This document shows positions 25,336-33,554 of a DNA stretch of 64,000 nucleotides, one piece after another. The position numbers and the translations under genes were made by a program. The notes beneath the pieces are model-generated. The model saw only the letters and a list, made by a program, of their open reading frames with translations. It had not been told where the DNA came from and ran no database searches. Numbering within the stretch: position 1 is the first letter of the stretch; each line of letters opens with the position of its first letter. Source of the stretch: Saccharomonospora sp. CUA-673 (GTDB lineage: Bacteria; Actinomycetota; Actinomycetes; Mycobacteriales; Pseudonocardiaceae). The stretch is taken from NCBI RefSeq assembly GCF_001942305.1, contig NZ_MKKE01000085.1, forward strand, positions 113,645 to 177,644, read 5' to 3'.

Positions 25336-26964
25336 GTGATCACGGCTACCGGCCTGCAGTTGCGCGCGGGTTCGCGCATCCTCCTCGACGACACCACGCT
25401 GCGCGTGCAGCCGGGTGACCGGATCGGCCTCGTCGGCCGCAACGGCGCCGGCAAGACCACCACGCTGAAGGTGCTCGCGGGGGAGGGCGAACCGTACGCG
25501 GGCGAGGTCACCCTCAGCGGCGAACTCGGCTATCTGCCCCAGGACCCGCGCGAGGGCGATCTGGCGGTGCTGGCCAAGGACCGGGTCCTGTCCGCACGCG
25601 GACTCGACAAGATCCTGCGCGACATGGAGAAGGCGCAGACGGCCATGGCCGAACACGTCGACGAGCGCGAGCGCGACAAGGCCGTCACCCGGTACGGCAA
25701 GCTGGAGGAGCGGTTCTCCTCGCTCGGCGGTTACGCCGCCGAGAGCGAGGCCGCGCGGATCTGCGCCAACCTGGGCCTCGAGGAGCGCATCCTCGGTCAG
25801 CGGTTGGGCACCCTGTCCGGCGGACAGCGCCGCAGGGTGGAGCTCGCGCGCATCCTGTTCGCCGCCTCCGAGTCGGGGGCCGGCGGGAAGTCGGGCACGA
25901 TGCTGCTGCTCGACGAACCGACCAACCACCTCGATGCCGATTCGATCAACTGGCTGCGCGGGTTCCTCAAGGCCCACGAGGGCGGGCTGGTGATCATCAG
26001 TCACGACGTGGAGCTGCTCGACGAGGTCGTCAACAAGGTGTGGTTCCTCGACGCCACCCGCGGCGAGCTCGACGGCTACAACATGAACTGGCAGCGCTAC
26101 CAGGAGGCGCGCGCGACCGACGAGAAGCGTCGTCGCCGGGAACGCGCCAACGCCGAGAAGAAGGCCGGCGCGCTGCAGCAGCAGGCCGCGAAACTCGGGG
26201 CGAAGGCCACGAAGGCCGTCGCGGCCAAGAACATGGCGCGCCGCGCCGAGGAGATGCTCTCGAACCTCGACGAGGAACGACAGTCGGACAAGGTCGCGAA
26301 GATCAAGTTCCCCGCCCCTGCGCCGTGTGGCCGCACGCCGTTGACGGCGGAGGGCCTGTCGAAGTCGTACGGTTCGCTGGAGATCTTCACCGGCGTCGAC
26401 CTCGCGATCGACCGCGGGTCGAAGGTCGTCGTCCTCGGCCTCAACGGCGCGGGCAAGACGACGTTGCTGCGCCTGCTCGGCGGGATGGAGAACGCCGACA
26501 CCGGCGAGGTCGTCCCGGGTTACGGTCTGCGGCTCGGCTATTACGCCCAGGAACACGAGATGCTCGATCACGACGCGTCGGTGTGGGAGAACATCCGCCA
26601 TCTGGCTCCCGACACCGGGGCGCAGGAACTGCGCACGCTGCTCGGTTCGTTCCTGTTCTCCGGCGAACAGCTCGAGCAGCCCACCGGAACGTTGTCCGGC
26701 GGTGAGAAGACGCGGTTGGCGTTGGCGGGTCTGGTCTCGAGCGCGGCGAACGTCCTGCTGCTCGACGAGCCGACCAACAACCTCGACCCGGCCAGCCGCG
26801 AGCAGGTGCTCGACGCGCTGCGCAGTTACGACGGCGCGGTCGTGCTCGTCACCCACGACCCGGGCGCGGTCGAGGCGTTGGAACCGGAACGGGTGATCCT
26901 GCTGCCCGACGGAACCGAGGACCACTGGTCCGCCGATTATCTGGAACTGGTCCAGCTCGCCTGA
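25336..26964 (+). CDS. ABC-F family ATPase
   Basis: Soluble tandem ABC protein of the ribosome-associated ABC-F class. 542 residues from GTG at 25336. Domain 1 has GRNGAGKTT, LSGGQRRR and LLLDEPTNHLD. A charged linker (DEKRRRRERANAEKKAG..., about residues 255-310) corresponds to the P-site tRNA interaction motif. Domain 2 has GLNGAGKTT, LSGGEKTR and LLLDEPTNNLD. No membrane segment. It resembles the Rv1473-type actinobacterial group rather than EttA or Uup. The 170-base gap upstream makes an own promoter likely. Confidence 0.9.
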   Translation: MITATGLQLRAGSRILLDDTTLRVQPGDRIGLVGRNGAGKTTTLKVLAGEGEPYAGEVTLSGELGYLPQDPREGDLAVLAKDRVLSARGLDKILRDMEKAQTAMAEHVDERERDKAVTRYGKLEERFSSLGGYAAESEAARICANLGLEERILGQRLGTLSGGQRRRVELARILFAASESGAGGKSGTMLLLDEPTNHLDADSINWLRGFLKAHEGGLVIISHDVELLDEVVNKVWFLDATRGELDGYNMNWQRYQEARATDEKRRRRERANAEKKAGALQQQAAKLGAKATKAVAAKNMARRAEEMLSNLDEERQSDKVAKIKFPAPAPCGRTPLTAEGLSKSYGSLEIFTGVDLAIDRGSKVVVLGLNGAGKTTLLRLLGGMENADTGEVVPGYGLRLGYYAQEHEMLDHDASVWENIRHLAPDTGAQELRTLLGSFLFSGEQLEQPTGTLSGGEKTRLALAGLVSSAANVLLLDEPTNNLDPASREQVLDALRSYDGAVVLVTHDPGAVEALEPERVILLPDGTEDHWSADYLELVQLA

Positions 26965-26985
26965 CGAAAAAAGCCGATCTTGCTG

Positions 26986-27004
26986 CCGGGTTGTGCGAAC
27001 CCGG
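26986..27004 (+). terminator. Hairpin after the ABC-F gene
   Basis: CCGGGTT-GTGCG-AACCCGG is a perfect 7-bp stem 22 bases after the stop. No T tract follows, common for high-GC terminators. Confidence 0.5.
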
Positions 27005-27168
27005 TCAGGTAGTTAGTTGACGTGCACAAATACCGGGTTGGCCCAACATTTCGGCCCATCCGCTGCGTTTTGCGGCTCTCGTCTGGCATTCCCGCGGTAC
27101 GTGTTCGATCATTGCGATGAGAGGGGCCGAATGTGGCCCAGAACACGACAGGCGGAAGGTGGATCGAC

Positions 27169-27378
27169 GTGGTTGACCTCAAGAAGGGCGCGCGTATCAC
27201 CGGAAACACGCGGGACAAGCTGGCCGCCGACTTGAAGAAGAAGTACGAGAAGGGTGCGAGTATTCGCTCCCTGGCCGAGTCGACGGGTCGCTCCTACGGA
27301 TTCGTGCACCGGGTGCTGTCCGAATCCGGGGTCCAGTTGCGTGGCCGGGGTGGTGCCACGCGGGTCAAGAAGAAGTAG
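27169..27378 (+). CDS. Small helix-turn-helix protein, actinobacterial
   Basis: 69 residues from GTG at 27169, preceded by GGCGGAAGG; an in-frame upstream start at 27133 would add 12 residues. The body is VDLKKGARITG followed by an HTH (LKKKYEKGASIRSLAESTGR, SYGFVHRVLSESG) and a basic tail RGRGGATRVKKK. This is a well conserved family in actinobacteria with no firm function that I can name. Basic character fits DNA binding. It converges with the GT87-like gene, overlapping by 14 bases. Confidence 0.82.
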   Translation: MVDLKKGARITGNTRDKLAADLKKKYEKGASIRSLAESTGRSYGFVHRVLSESGVQLRGRGGATRVKKK

Positions 27379-28747
27379 AACGCGACCTCCGCGCGCCGTC
27401 CTCAGGCGCGGAGGTCCCGGTCGATCGGGTGCGAGGCGGGCCGTGGTGCAGACTGCGGCGTAGCACGAGCATCGCGCCGAGCAGGACGACCGGATACACG
27501 AGGTACCCGAATCTCGTCGCCGGGGTCAGCAGCGTGAAAGCGCCGAGACCGACGGCGATGCGGAGCATGGCGTCCGCACCGTCGACGGGGGGCCGGCGCA
27601 GCAGCCACCACAGGACCGCGGCCCCGGCAAGGCCGAGCAGCACGAAGGCGACGATCCTGCCCGCCTCGCCCGTCGAGGCGATGAGATGACCCGGCAGCGG
27701 GCTCGCCGCCGGTGAGGTGACCGCGCCGAGTCCGGTCGGGAACTTCAGCACGTGCTCGACGAACGCGGCGGGGTGGACGAGCAGCACCGGCACGTTGACG
27801 AGACCACAGGTACCGACGAATGCTCCCGTGAACCTGGCCAGCGCGCCCGCGCCGAGCCTGGCGCAGACGAGCACGCCCACGACCACGGCCGCGGGCAGCA
27901 CGGTCAACTTGGCGCTCGTCGCCAGCGCGAGCACGAGTGCCGCCCACAGCGGGCGATCCACCGCGGCCAGGGTGCAGCCCAGGATGAGCAGTCCCGTCAT
28001 GGCCAGATCGGGGCCGGCGGTCGCCCACGTGAGCGCCGTCAGCGGGAAGACCGCGGCCAGTTGCGCCGCGCGTACCGGAATGCCGGGCCGGCCGAGCAGC
28101 CGCCACGCACCCCAGGCGCACAGCACGGCGGTCAGGGCGAACATCAGCCGTGCATCGGTGAGCAGATCGCCGACCGGGGTGCCGCCGAACCACGCCCGCG
28201 GCAGGCCGAACACGGGCATGGCCGGGCCGTAGGGCGTGAAGTCGTCGACGACCGGCGGCCGTCCGAGTGCCGTCACGTCGACGTACGGGGTCCCGGTGGA
28301 CGTCAGCAGCCCTGCCGAGCGTTCGATCACCCACACCTCGGGCTGTGCGGCCCAGCGGTTCGGGTCGGGGGACCAGTCGCCGCCGGACAGTCGGCGCGCG
28401 AGCAGTGCGACCAGCGGTGCGAGCATCCCGACCACGCCGACGATGGCGACGCCGATCCAACGCGAGCGCAGCCGGGCCCCGCGGGGCGGTCGTTCGGCGC
28501 GCGCGGCCAGGTGCTCCGAGATCGCCAGCCCGATGCTGTGCGCGAGCGCCGCGCCGTAGGCGACGGCGGCGAACACGGCCCAGACCCGGAAGCCGTAGTG
28601 CTTGTCGGTGAGCGCGAGGGCGACGGCGTAGGCGGTGCACACCGCGTACAGCACGAGATCCAGTCGCACCGGACGATACGGCGGCCGGCCGGGTGGACCC
28701 TCGGCCCAGCTGGCACGTACCCACTCCGGGACGAGGCGGCTCCCCAT
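27365..28747 (-). CDS. GT87/DUF2029-like integral membrane glycosyltransferase
   Basis: 460 residues with about 11 predicted membrane helices. The N-terminal cytosolic stretch is followed by LDLVLYAVCTAYAVALALTD. A large external loop (WVIERSAGLL ... VVDDFTPYGPAMPVFGLPRA) carries the acidic DD residues and YGP motif seen in GT-C mannosyltransferases. Probably uses a polyprenyl-phosphate sugar in envelope glycan synthesis. The acceptor is unknown. The C-terminal tail is Arg/Ser-rich and overlaps the small HTH gene on the other strand. Confidence 0.75.
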   Translation of the reverse strand: MGSRLVPEWVRASWAEGPPGRPPYRPVRLDLVLYAVCTAYAVALALTDKHYGFRVWAVFAAVAYGAALAHSIGLAISEHLAARAERPPRGARLRSRWIGVAIVGVVGMLAPLVALLARRLSGGDWSPDPNRWAAQPEVWVIERSAGLLTSTGTPYVDVTALGRPPVVDDFTPYGPAMPVFGLPRAWFGGTPVGDLLTDARLMFALTAVLCAWGAWRLLGRPGIPVRAAQLAAVFPLTALTWATAGPDLAMTGLLILGCTLAAVDRPLWAALVLALATSAKLTVLPAAVVVGVLVCARLGAGALARFTGAFVGTCGLVNVPVLLVHPAAFVEHVLKFPTGLGAVTSPAASPLPGHLIASTGEAGRIVAFVLLGLAGAAVLWWLLRRPPVDGADAMLRIAVGLGAFTLLTPATRFGYLVYPVVLLGAMLVLRRSLHHGPPRTRSTGTSAPEDGARRSRSTSS

Positions 28748-28758
28748 GACGTGTCAGG

Positions 28759-28884
28759 TTAGGTGACGGCGCGCAGGCCCTGAACGGCAGTGGGGGATGC
28801 GGTAGGAGGTTCGGACACCGAATCGGGAAGGATCATCATGGCCGGCGCGTTGTGCTGGGCAGACAGGGTCGAAACCTCCTCCAT
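28759..28884 (-). CDS. Possible 41-residue small protein, uncertain
   Basis: A minus-strand ATG at 28884 opens 41 codons: MEEVSTLSAQHNAP, then MMILPDSVSEPPTASP and a tail ending GLRAVT. It ends 11 bases before the GT87-like start on the same strand. Codon third positions are less GC-rich than in neighbours, and there is no clear ribosome site. No family recognised; it may be chance. Confidence 0.25.
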   Translation of the reverse strand: MEEVSTLSAQHNAPAMMILPDSVSEPPTASPTAVQGLRAVT

Positions 28885-28897
28885 GCTCGAGGTTTCG
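28870..28897. promoter_or_regulatory. Inverted repeat in the ABC exporter leader
   Basis: CGAAACCT (28870-28877) and AGGTTTCG (28890-28897) pair perfectly around a 12-base loop. The repeat sits 33 bases upstream of the ABC exporter ATG. It could be an operator or an attenuating leader hairpin. Confidence 0.4.
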
Positions 28898-28929
28898 TGC
28901 CGGGGAGTGGCGGGGAAGGGCGGAGACCG

Positions 28930-30869
28930 ATGGACGGCACCTGGACGTTGATGAACGGGGCGATGCGCGCCGCGGACGCTCCCAAGGGACTACGGAAGGG
29001 CACCGTGCGCCGGGTGGCGGTGTTCGCCCGGCCGCACTGGCGGCGGTTGATCGTGTTCCTCGGTCTGACCGTGGTGTCGGCGGTGATCGCCGTGTCGACG
29101 CCGCTGCTGGCCGGACGGGTGGTCGACGCCATCGTCGGCGGGGACGGCGCCGACGCCGTGCGGGTCGTCGTGTGGTTGGCGTTGGCGATCGCGGGGCTCG
29201 CACTGGCCGATGCGGCCGTCGGGCTGGCGGAACGGTGGCAGTCGGCGCACATCGGCGAGGGGCTGATCTACGACCTGCGCAGGGCGGTGTTCGAGCACGT
29301 CCAGCGGATGCCGGTCGCCTTCTTCACGCGCACCCGCACCGGCGCGCTGGTCAGCAGGCTCAACAACGACGTGATCGGCGCCCAGCGCACGTTCACCGCC
29401 ACGTTGTCCGGGCTGGTGACCAACGTGATCCAGCTGGTGCTGTCGGTCGCGGTGATGCTCACGCTGTCCTGGCAGATCACGCTGCTGGCACTGGTGCTGT
29501 TGCCGGTGTTCGTGATCCCGGCCCGCCGCATCGCGCGCCGGATGGCGGATCTGCAACGCGAGTCGGCCGAGCAGAACGCGTCGATGACGACCCAGATGAC
29601 CGAGCGGTTCTCCGCGCCGGGTGCGACGTTGGTGAAGCTGTTCGGCCGCCCCCGGGTGGAGGCCGACGAGTTCGCCGAGCGCGCCGGACGGGTCCGCGAC
29701 ATCGGCGTGCGCACCGCGATGCTCACCCGCTGGTTCCTGACAGGTCTGACGTTGGTGTCGGCGCTCGCGCTGGCCCTGGTCTACGGCCTCGGCGGGTGGC
29801 TGGCGCTGGAGGGCGACCTCGCCGCGGGCACCGTGGTGTCCCTCGCGCTGCTGCTGACGCGCCTCTACACACCGCTGACGGCGCTGGCCAACGTGCGGGT
29901 GGACATCATGACGGCGCTCGTGTCGTTCGAGCGGATCTTCGAGGTGCTCGACCTCGACCCGATGATCACCGAGAAGCGCGATCCGGCGCGGCTGCCCTCC
30001 GGCGGGGTGTCGGTCGAGTTCGACGACGTGCGCTTCGGCTATCCCGCACCCGATGCGTACTCGCTGGCCTCGCTCGAGGAGGTGGCGACCGTCGACCACC
30101 GCGGCGGTGAGGAGGTGCTGCACGGGGTGAGCTTCCGCGCCGATGCCGGCGAGATGGTCGCCCTCGTCGGCCCGTCCGGCGCGGGCAAGTCGACCATCGC
30201 GGGCCTGGTGCCGCGGCTCTACGACGTCGACGCCGGGGCGGTGCGCCTGGGCGGGGTCGACGTGCGCGACCTCGGTTTCGACAGCCTCAAGACCACCGTC
30301 GGCGTCGTCACCCAGGACGGCCACCTGTTCCACGACACCATCCGCGCCAACCTCGAGTACGCCCGGCCCGGGGCCACCGATGAGGAGATCACCGCGGCGC
30401 TCGCACGGGCCCGGCTGGACGCGCTGGTCCGGTCGCTGCCCGACGGACTGGACACGGTCGTCGGCGAACGCGGCTACCGGCTCTCCGGCGGTGAGCGGCA
30501 GCGGTTGACGATCGCGCGGTTGTTGTTGGCGCGGCCCCAGGTCGTCGTGCTCGACGAGGCCACCGCCCATCTGGACTCCGAGTCCGAGGTGGCCGTGTCG
30601 GAGGCGCTGAACGAGGCGCTCGACGGGCGGACGTCACTGGTGATCGCGCACCGGCTGTCGACGATCAGGCCGCCGATCGCATCGTCGTGGTCGTGGACGG
30701 GAGCGTCGCCGAACAGGGCACCCACGACGAGCTGCTCGCCGCCGAGGGGAAGTACGCGCAGCTGTACCGTACGCAGTTCAGCGAGGGCGATGCGGAGACG
30801 GCGTCCGACGGGCACGGGTTCGAGGGACAGGCGGAGGACGGTGCGGATGCCGAACCGGCGGCGGTCTGA
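28930..30869 (+). CDS. ABC exporter, fused membrane and ATPase domains, one frame break
   Basis: Half-transporter of the MsbA/LmrA type, about 646 residues when repaired, working as a dimer. ATG at 28930 follows GGGAAGGGCGGAG. Six membrane helices (for example LIVFLGLTVVSAVIAVSTPL) precede the ATPase with GPSGAGKST, LSGGERQR and VVVLDEATAHLD. After HRLSTIR the frame breaks at about 30666. One missing base restores AADRIVVVDGSVAEQGTHDE and an acidic tail. The 3' end overlaps the next gene. The substrate is unknown. Confidence 0.87.
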
Positions 30870-31622
30870 CGAGTGGGCCGACCGGGCCGAGTCGCCCGTG
30901 CTGCGAACGGTCCGGTCCCGGAGCCGCCGCCCGGTGGCCGCGGTGCTGGTGCTGCACGGCGGCGCCGAGCACGGCCTCGACCCGGTGCCGCCGTGGCGCG
31001 CGGCGTACCTGCGCATGGTGCCGTTCGCCCGGGCCCTGGTCTCGACCTACGGTCGCCTCGGCGTCGACGTGCACCTGCTGCGCAACCGGGTCCGGGGGTG
31101 GAACGAACCGGAGCGGCAGCCCGTGGCCGACGCGCGGTGGGCGCTCGAGCGCATCCGCGAGGTCACCCCGGACGTGCCGCTCGTGCTCGTGGGGCACTCG
31201 ATGGGCGGCCGGGTCGCGCTGCGGGTCGCCGACGCGACGGCGTCGCCGGGGTGTGCGCGCTCGCGCCCTGGACACCGGAGGGCGAACCCGTCGAGCCGGT
31301 GCGCGGGCGCACGGTTCTCATCGCCCACGGCACCGACGACGTGCGGACCAGGCCGGAGGCGTCGCTGGCCTACGCCACCCGGGCCGAGCCGGTCGCGGCG
31401 CGACTGGCCAGGGTCGAGCTCGCGGGGGAGCGGCACGCGATGCTGCGCAGACCCGCGATGTGGCGCCGGCTCGTGGTCGACGTCACCGCCCGGGCCCTGA
31501 ACGCCCGCCCGCCCGGCGAGGGCCCGGCGACCGCGCGGGGCGTCGAATTGCCGGGTGCCGTCGACGCACTCGACCGGGTGTGGTGTGATCCTGCTCCCGG
31601 ACGCCTGTCGATCTCGCTCTAG
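30847..31622 (+). CDS. Alpha/beta hydrolase, one frame break
   Basis: About 258 residues when repaired. Oxyanion region VLVLHGGAEHG, nucleophile elbow LVGHSMGGRVAL, and a later acidic HGTDDVRT plus catalytic His in GERHAML complete the triad. The frame breaks near 31228; one base restores VCALAPWTPEGEPVEP. ATG at 30847 overlaps the exporter gene end by 23 bases, so the two are probably co-translated. Confidence 0.82.
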
Positions 31623-31775
31623 AAGCGGGGCAGAACGGTCACGCGCCCGGCACCATCGGTGGATCGGACAACCGACACGGGGCTCCATACGTCGCTCACA
31701 CCGGAGTGTGCGGTTTAGTGGAAGCCACCACACGGCGCGTAGCGACGGACGAGACAGGACGGACCGGGAGACGCC

Positions 31776-33045
31776 ATGACGCAGGGCGGACAGTACGGCG
31801 GGGGATGGCCGGAGGGTCGGCCGCCGCACGGGCGGCAGCGTCCGCCGGGTCCTCCGGGCGGCCCCGGCGGTCCGGGAGGCCCTGGCGGGCGGGGCGGCCC
31901 GGGCCCGGGCGGTCCGGGTGGCCCCCGTGATCCGCGGCGTCCGCGCGGTCCGCGCGAACACCAGCAGGCGCAGATGATGCCGGTGCCCGGCAGCGAGCGG
32001 GCGCGGCAGCGGCCGCAGCAGACCCGGGTTGCACCGCCGCCGCGGGACGTGCCTCCGGAGGAGCCGCCCCCACCTCCGCCGCGACGTCCGAAGGGTCGCC
32101 GGCGCCGGTGGTCGTTCGGCAAGGTCCTCGGCGTGTTCGCGCTGGTCATCCTGTTGCTGCTCGGCGCGGTGTGGGCCTACCTCGACTTCTCCATCAACCG
32201 GATCAACGCGCTCGAGGACTACGAGGGCCGTCCGGCGGCCGCTGAGGGCACGAACTGGCTGATCGTCGGCTCGGACTCGCGGGAGGGGCTCGACGCCGAC
32301 CAGCGCGAGTCGTTGGCCACCGGCGATTCGGGCGGCGACCGCACCGACACGATGATGATCGCCCATCTGCCGGACAACGACACGAAGCCGACGTTGCTGA
32401 GCCTGCGCGGGACTCGATCGTCGAGATCCCCGGCCACGGCAGCGGCAAGATCAACTCGGCGTTCGCGATCGGCGGGGCGCCGCTGCTGTCGCGGACCGTG
32501 GAGCAGGCCACGGGGCTGCACATCGACCACTACGCGGAGATCGGCTTCGGCGGCTTCGCCGGGATGGTCGATGCCATGGGCGGCGTCGAGATGGACATCG
32601 AGCAGGAGATGCACGACCCGATGACGGGCCTGACGATCCCGGAGGCCGGCAGAAGCTCGACGGTGCGCAGGCCCTCGGGTTCGTCCGGATGCGCTACAGC
32701 TCGGCGACCCCGCGTTCCGACCTGGACCGGGTCATGAACCAGCGGCGGTTCATCGGCGAGATGGTGAGCCAGATGGCCAGTCCCAGCACGTTCCTGAACC
32801 CGTTCCGGGCCGTGCCGTTGCTGGCCGAGGCGCCCGACGCGTTGACGATCGACGACGACGACCACCTGCACCACCTGGTGAAACTGGCGTGGGCGATGCG
32901 CGGCATCTCCAGCGGCGGCGTGGTCAGCACGACGATGCCGACCACGAGCGCGTCCGCGGAGTACTGGGACGACGAACTGTCCGGTGCGCTGCTCGACGCG
33001 CTGCGCAACGACACGGAGATCCCGGAGAACGTGATCGTGGAATGA
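31776..33045 (+). CDS. LytR-CpsA-Psr family cell-wall glycopolymer ligase, two frame breaks
   Basis: Transfers lipid-linked polymers such as arabinogalactan onto peptidoglycan. About 423 residues when repaired. A long Pro/Gly-rich cytosolic tail (residues 1-100, many GGPGGPGG units) leads to one membrane helix (VLGVFALVILLLLGAVWAYL). The external LCP domain has NWLIVGSDSREG, DRTDTMMIAHL, and RMRYSSATPRSDLDRVMNQR with the pyrophosphate-binding arginines. Breaks near 32407 and 32650 each fit one missing base. Confidence 0.87.
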
Positions 33046-33087
33046 CGGCCGGCGGCCTGGCCGCCGGCCGTCATCCGACGGCGGTGG

Positions 33088-33540
33088 TCAGGACCGCGCG
33101 CGCAGGACCTCGAGTGCCTTGTCGGCGTGCACCGACATCCGCAGTTCGCTCTTGATGACCGACAGGACGCGCCGGTCGGTGTCGATGACGAACGTGTGCC
33201 GCTTCGTCGCGAGTGGTCCGAACGACCGGCTCGCACCGAACTGGCGTGCCACGGTGCCGTCGGCGTCGGACAGCAGCGGGAAGCCGAGGCCGTGGGCCTC
33301 GTCGAAGGTGTGCTGCTTGGCCACCGCGTCCCGGCTGATACCGACTCGCTGGGCCCCGACGGCGGCGAACTCCGTTGCCAGATCCCGGAAATGGCACGTC
33401 TCGGCGGTGCAGCCGGGGGTCATGGCCGCCGGGTAGAACAGCAGCACCACGGGTCCGCTCTCGAGGAAACCGAGAAGCGACCGATCGGTGCCGGTCTGAT
33501 CGGGCAGGGTGAAATCGGGGGCGTACTCGTCCTGTTTCAT
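33088..33540 (-). CDS. bcp: Thiol peroxidase of the BCP/PrxQ group
   Basis: Reduces hydrogen peroxide and organic hydroperoxides. 150 residues with peroxidatic C44 and resolving C49 in TPGCTAETC, the short spacing typical of BCP/PrxQ. The thioredoxin fold is complete (VVLLFYPAAMTPG, FVIDTDRRVLSV). Cytoplasmic. It lies 14 bases downstream of the GGDEF-EAL gene on the same strand, so they may share a transcript. Confidence 0.9.
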   Translation of the reverse strand: MKQDEYAPDFTLPDQTGTDRSLLGFLESGPVVLLFYPAAMTPGCTAETCHFRDLATEFAAVGAQRVGISRDAVAKQHTFDEAHGLGFPLLSDADGTVARQFGASRSFGPLATKRHTFVIDTDRRVLSVIKSELRMSVHADKALEVLRARS

Positions 33541-33554
33541 TGCCGATCAGCCTG

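Noticed and set aside
22777..26925. A very long minus-strand open frame (over 1300 codons) opposite dgt, acVLRF1 and ABC-F
   Set aside because: It is antisense to three well-supported genes, is Arg/His/Asp-rich as expected for high-GC shadow frames, and shows no domain.
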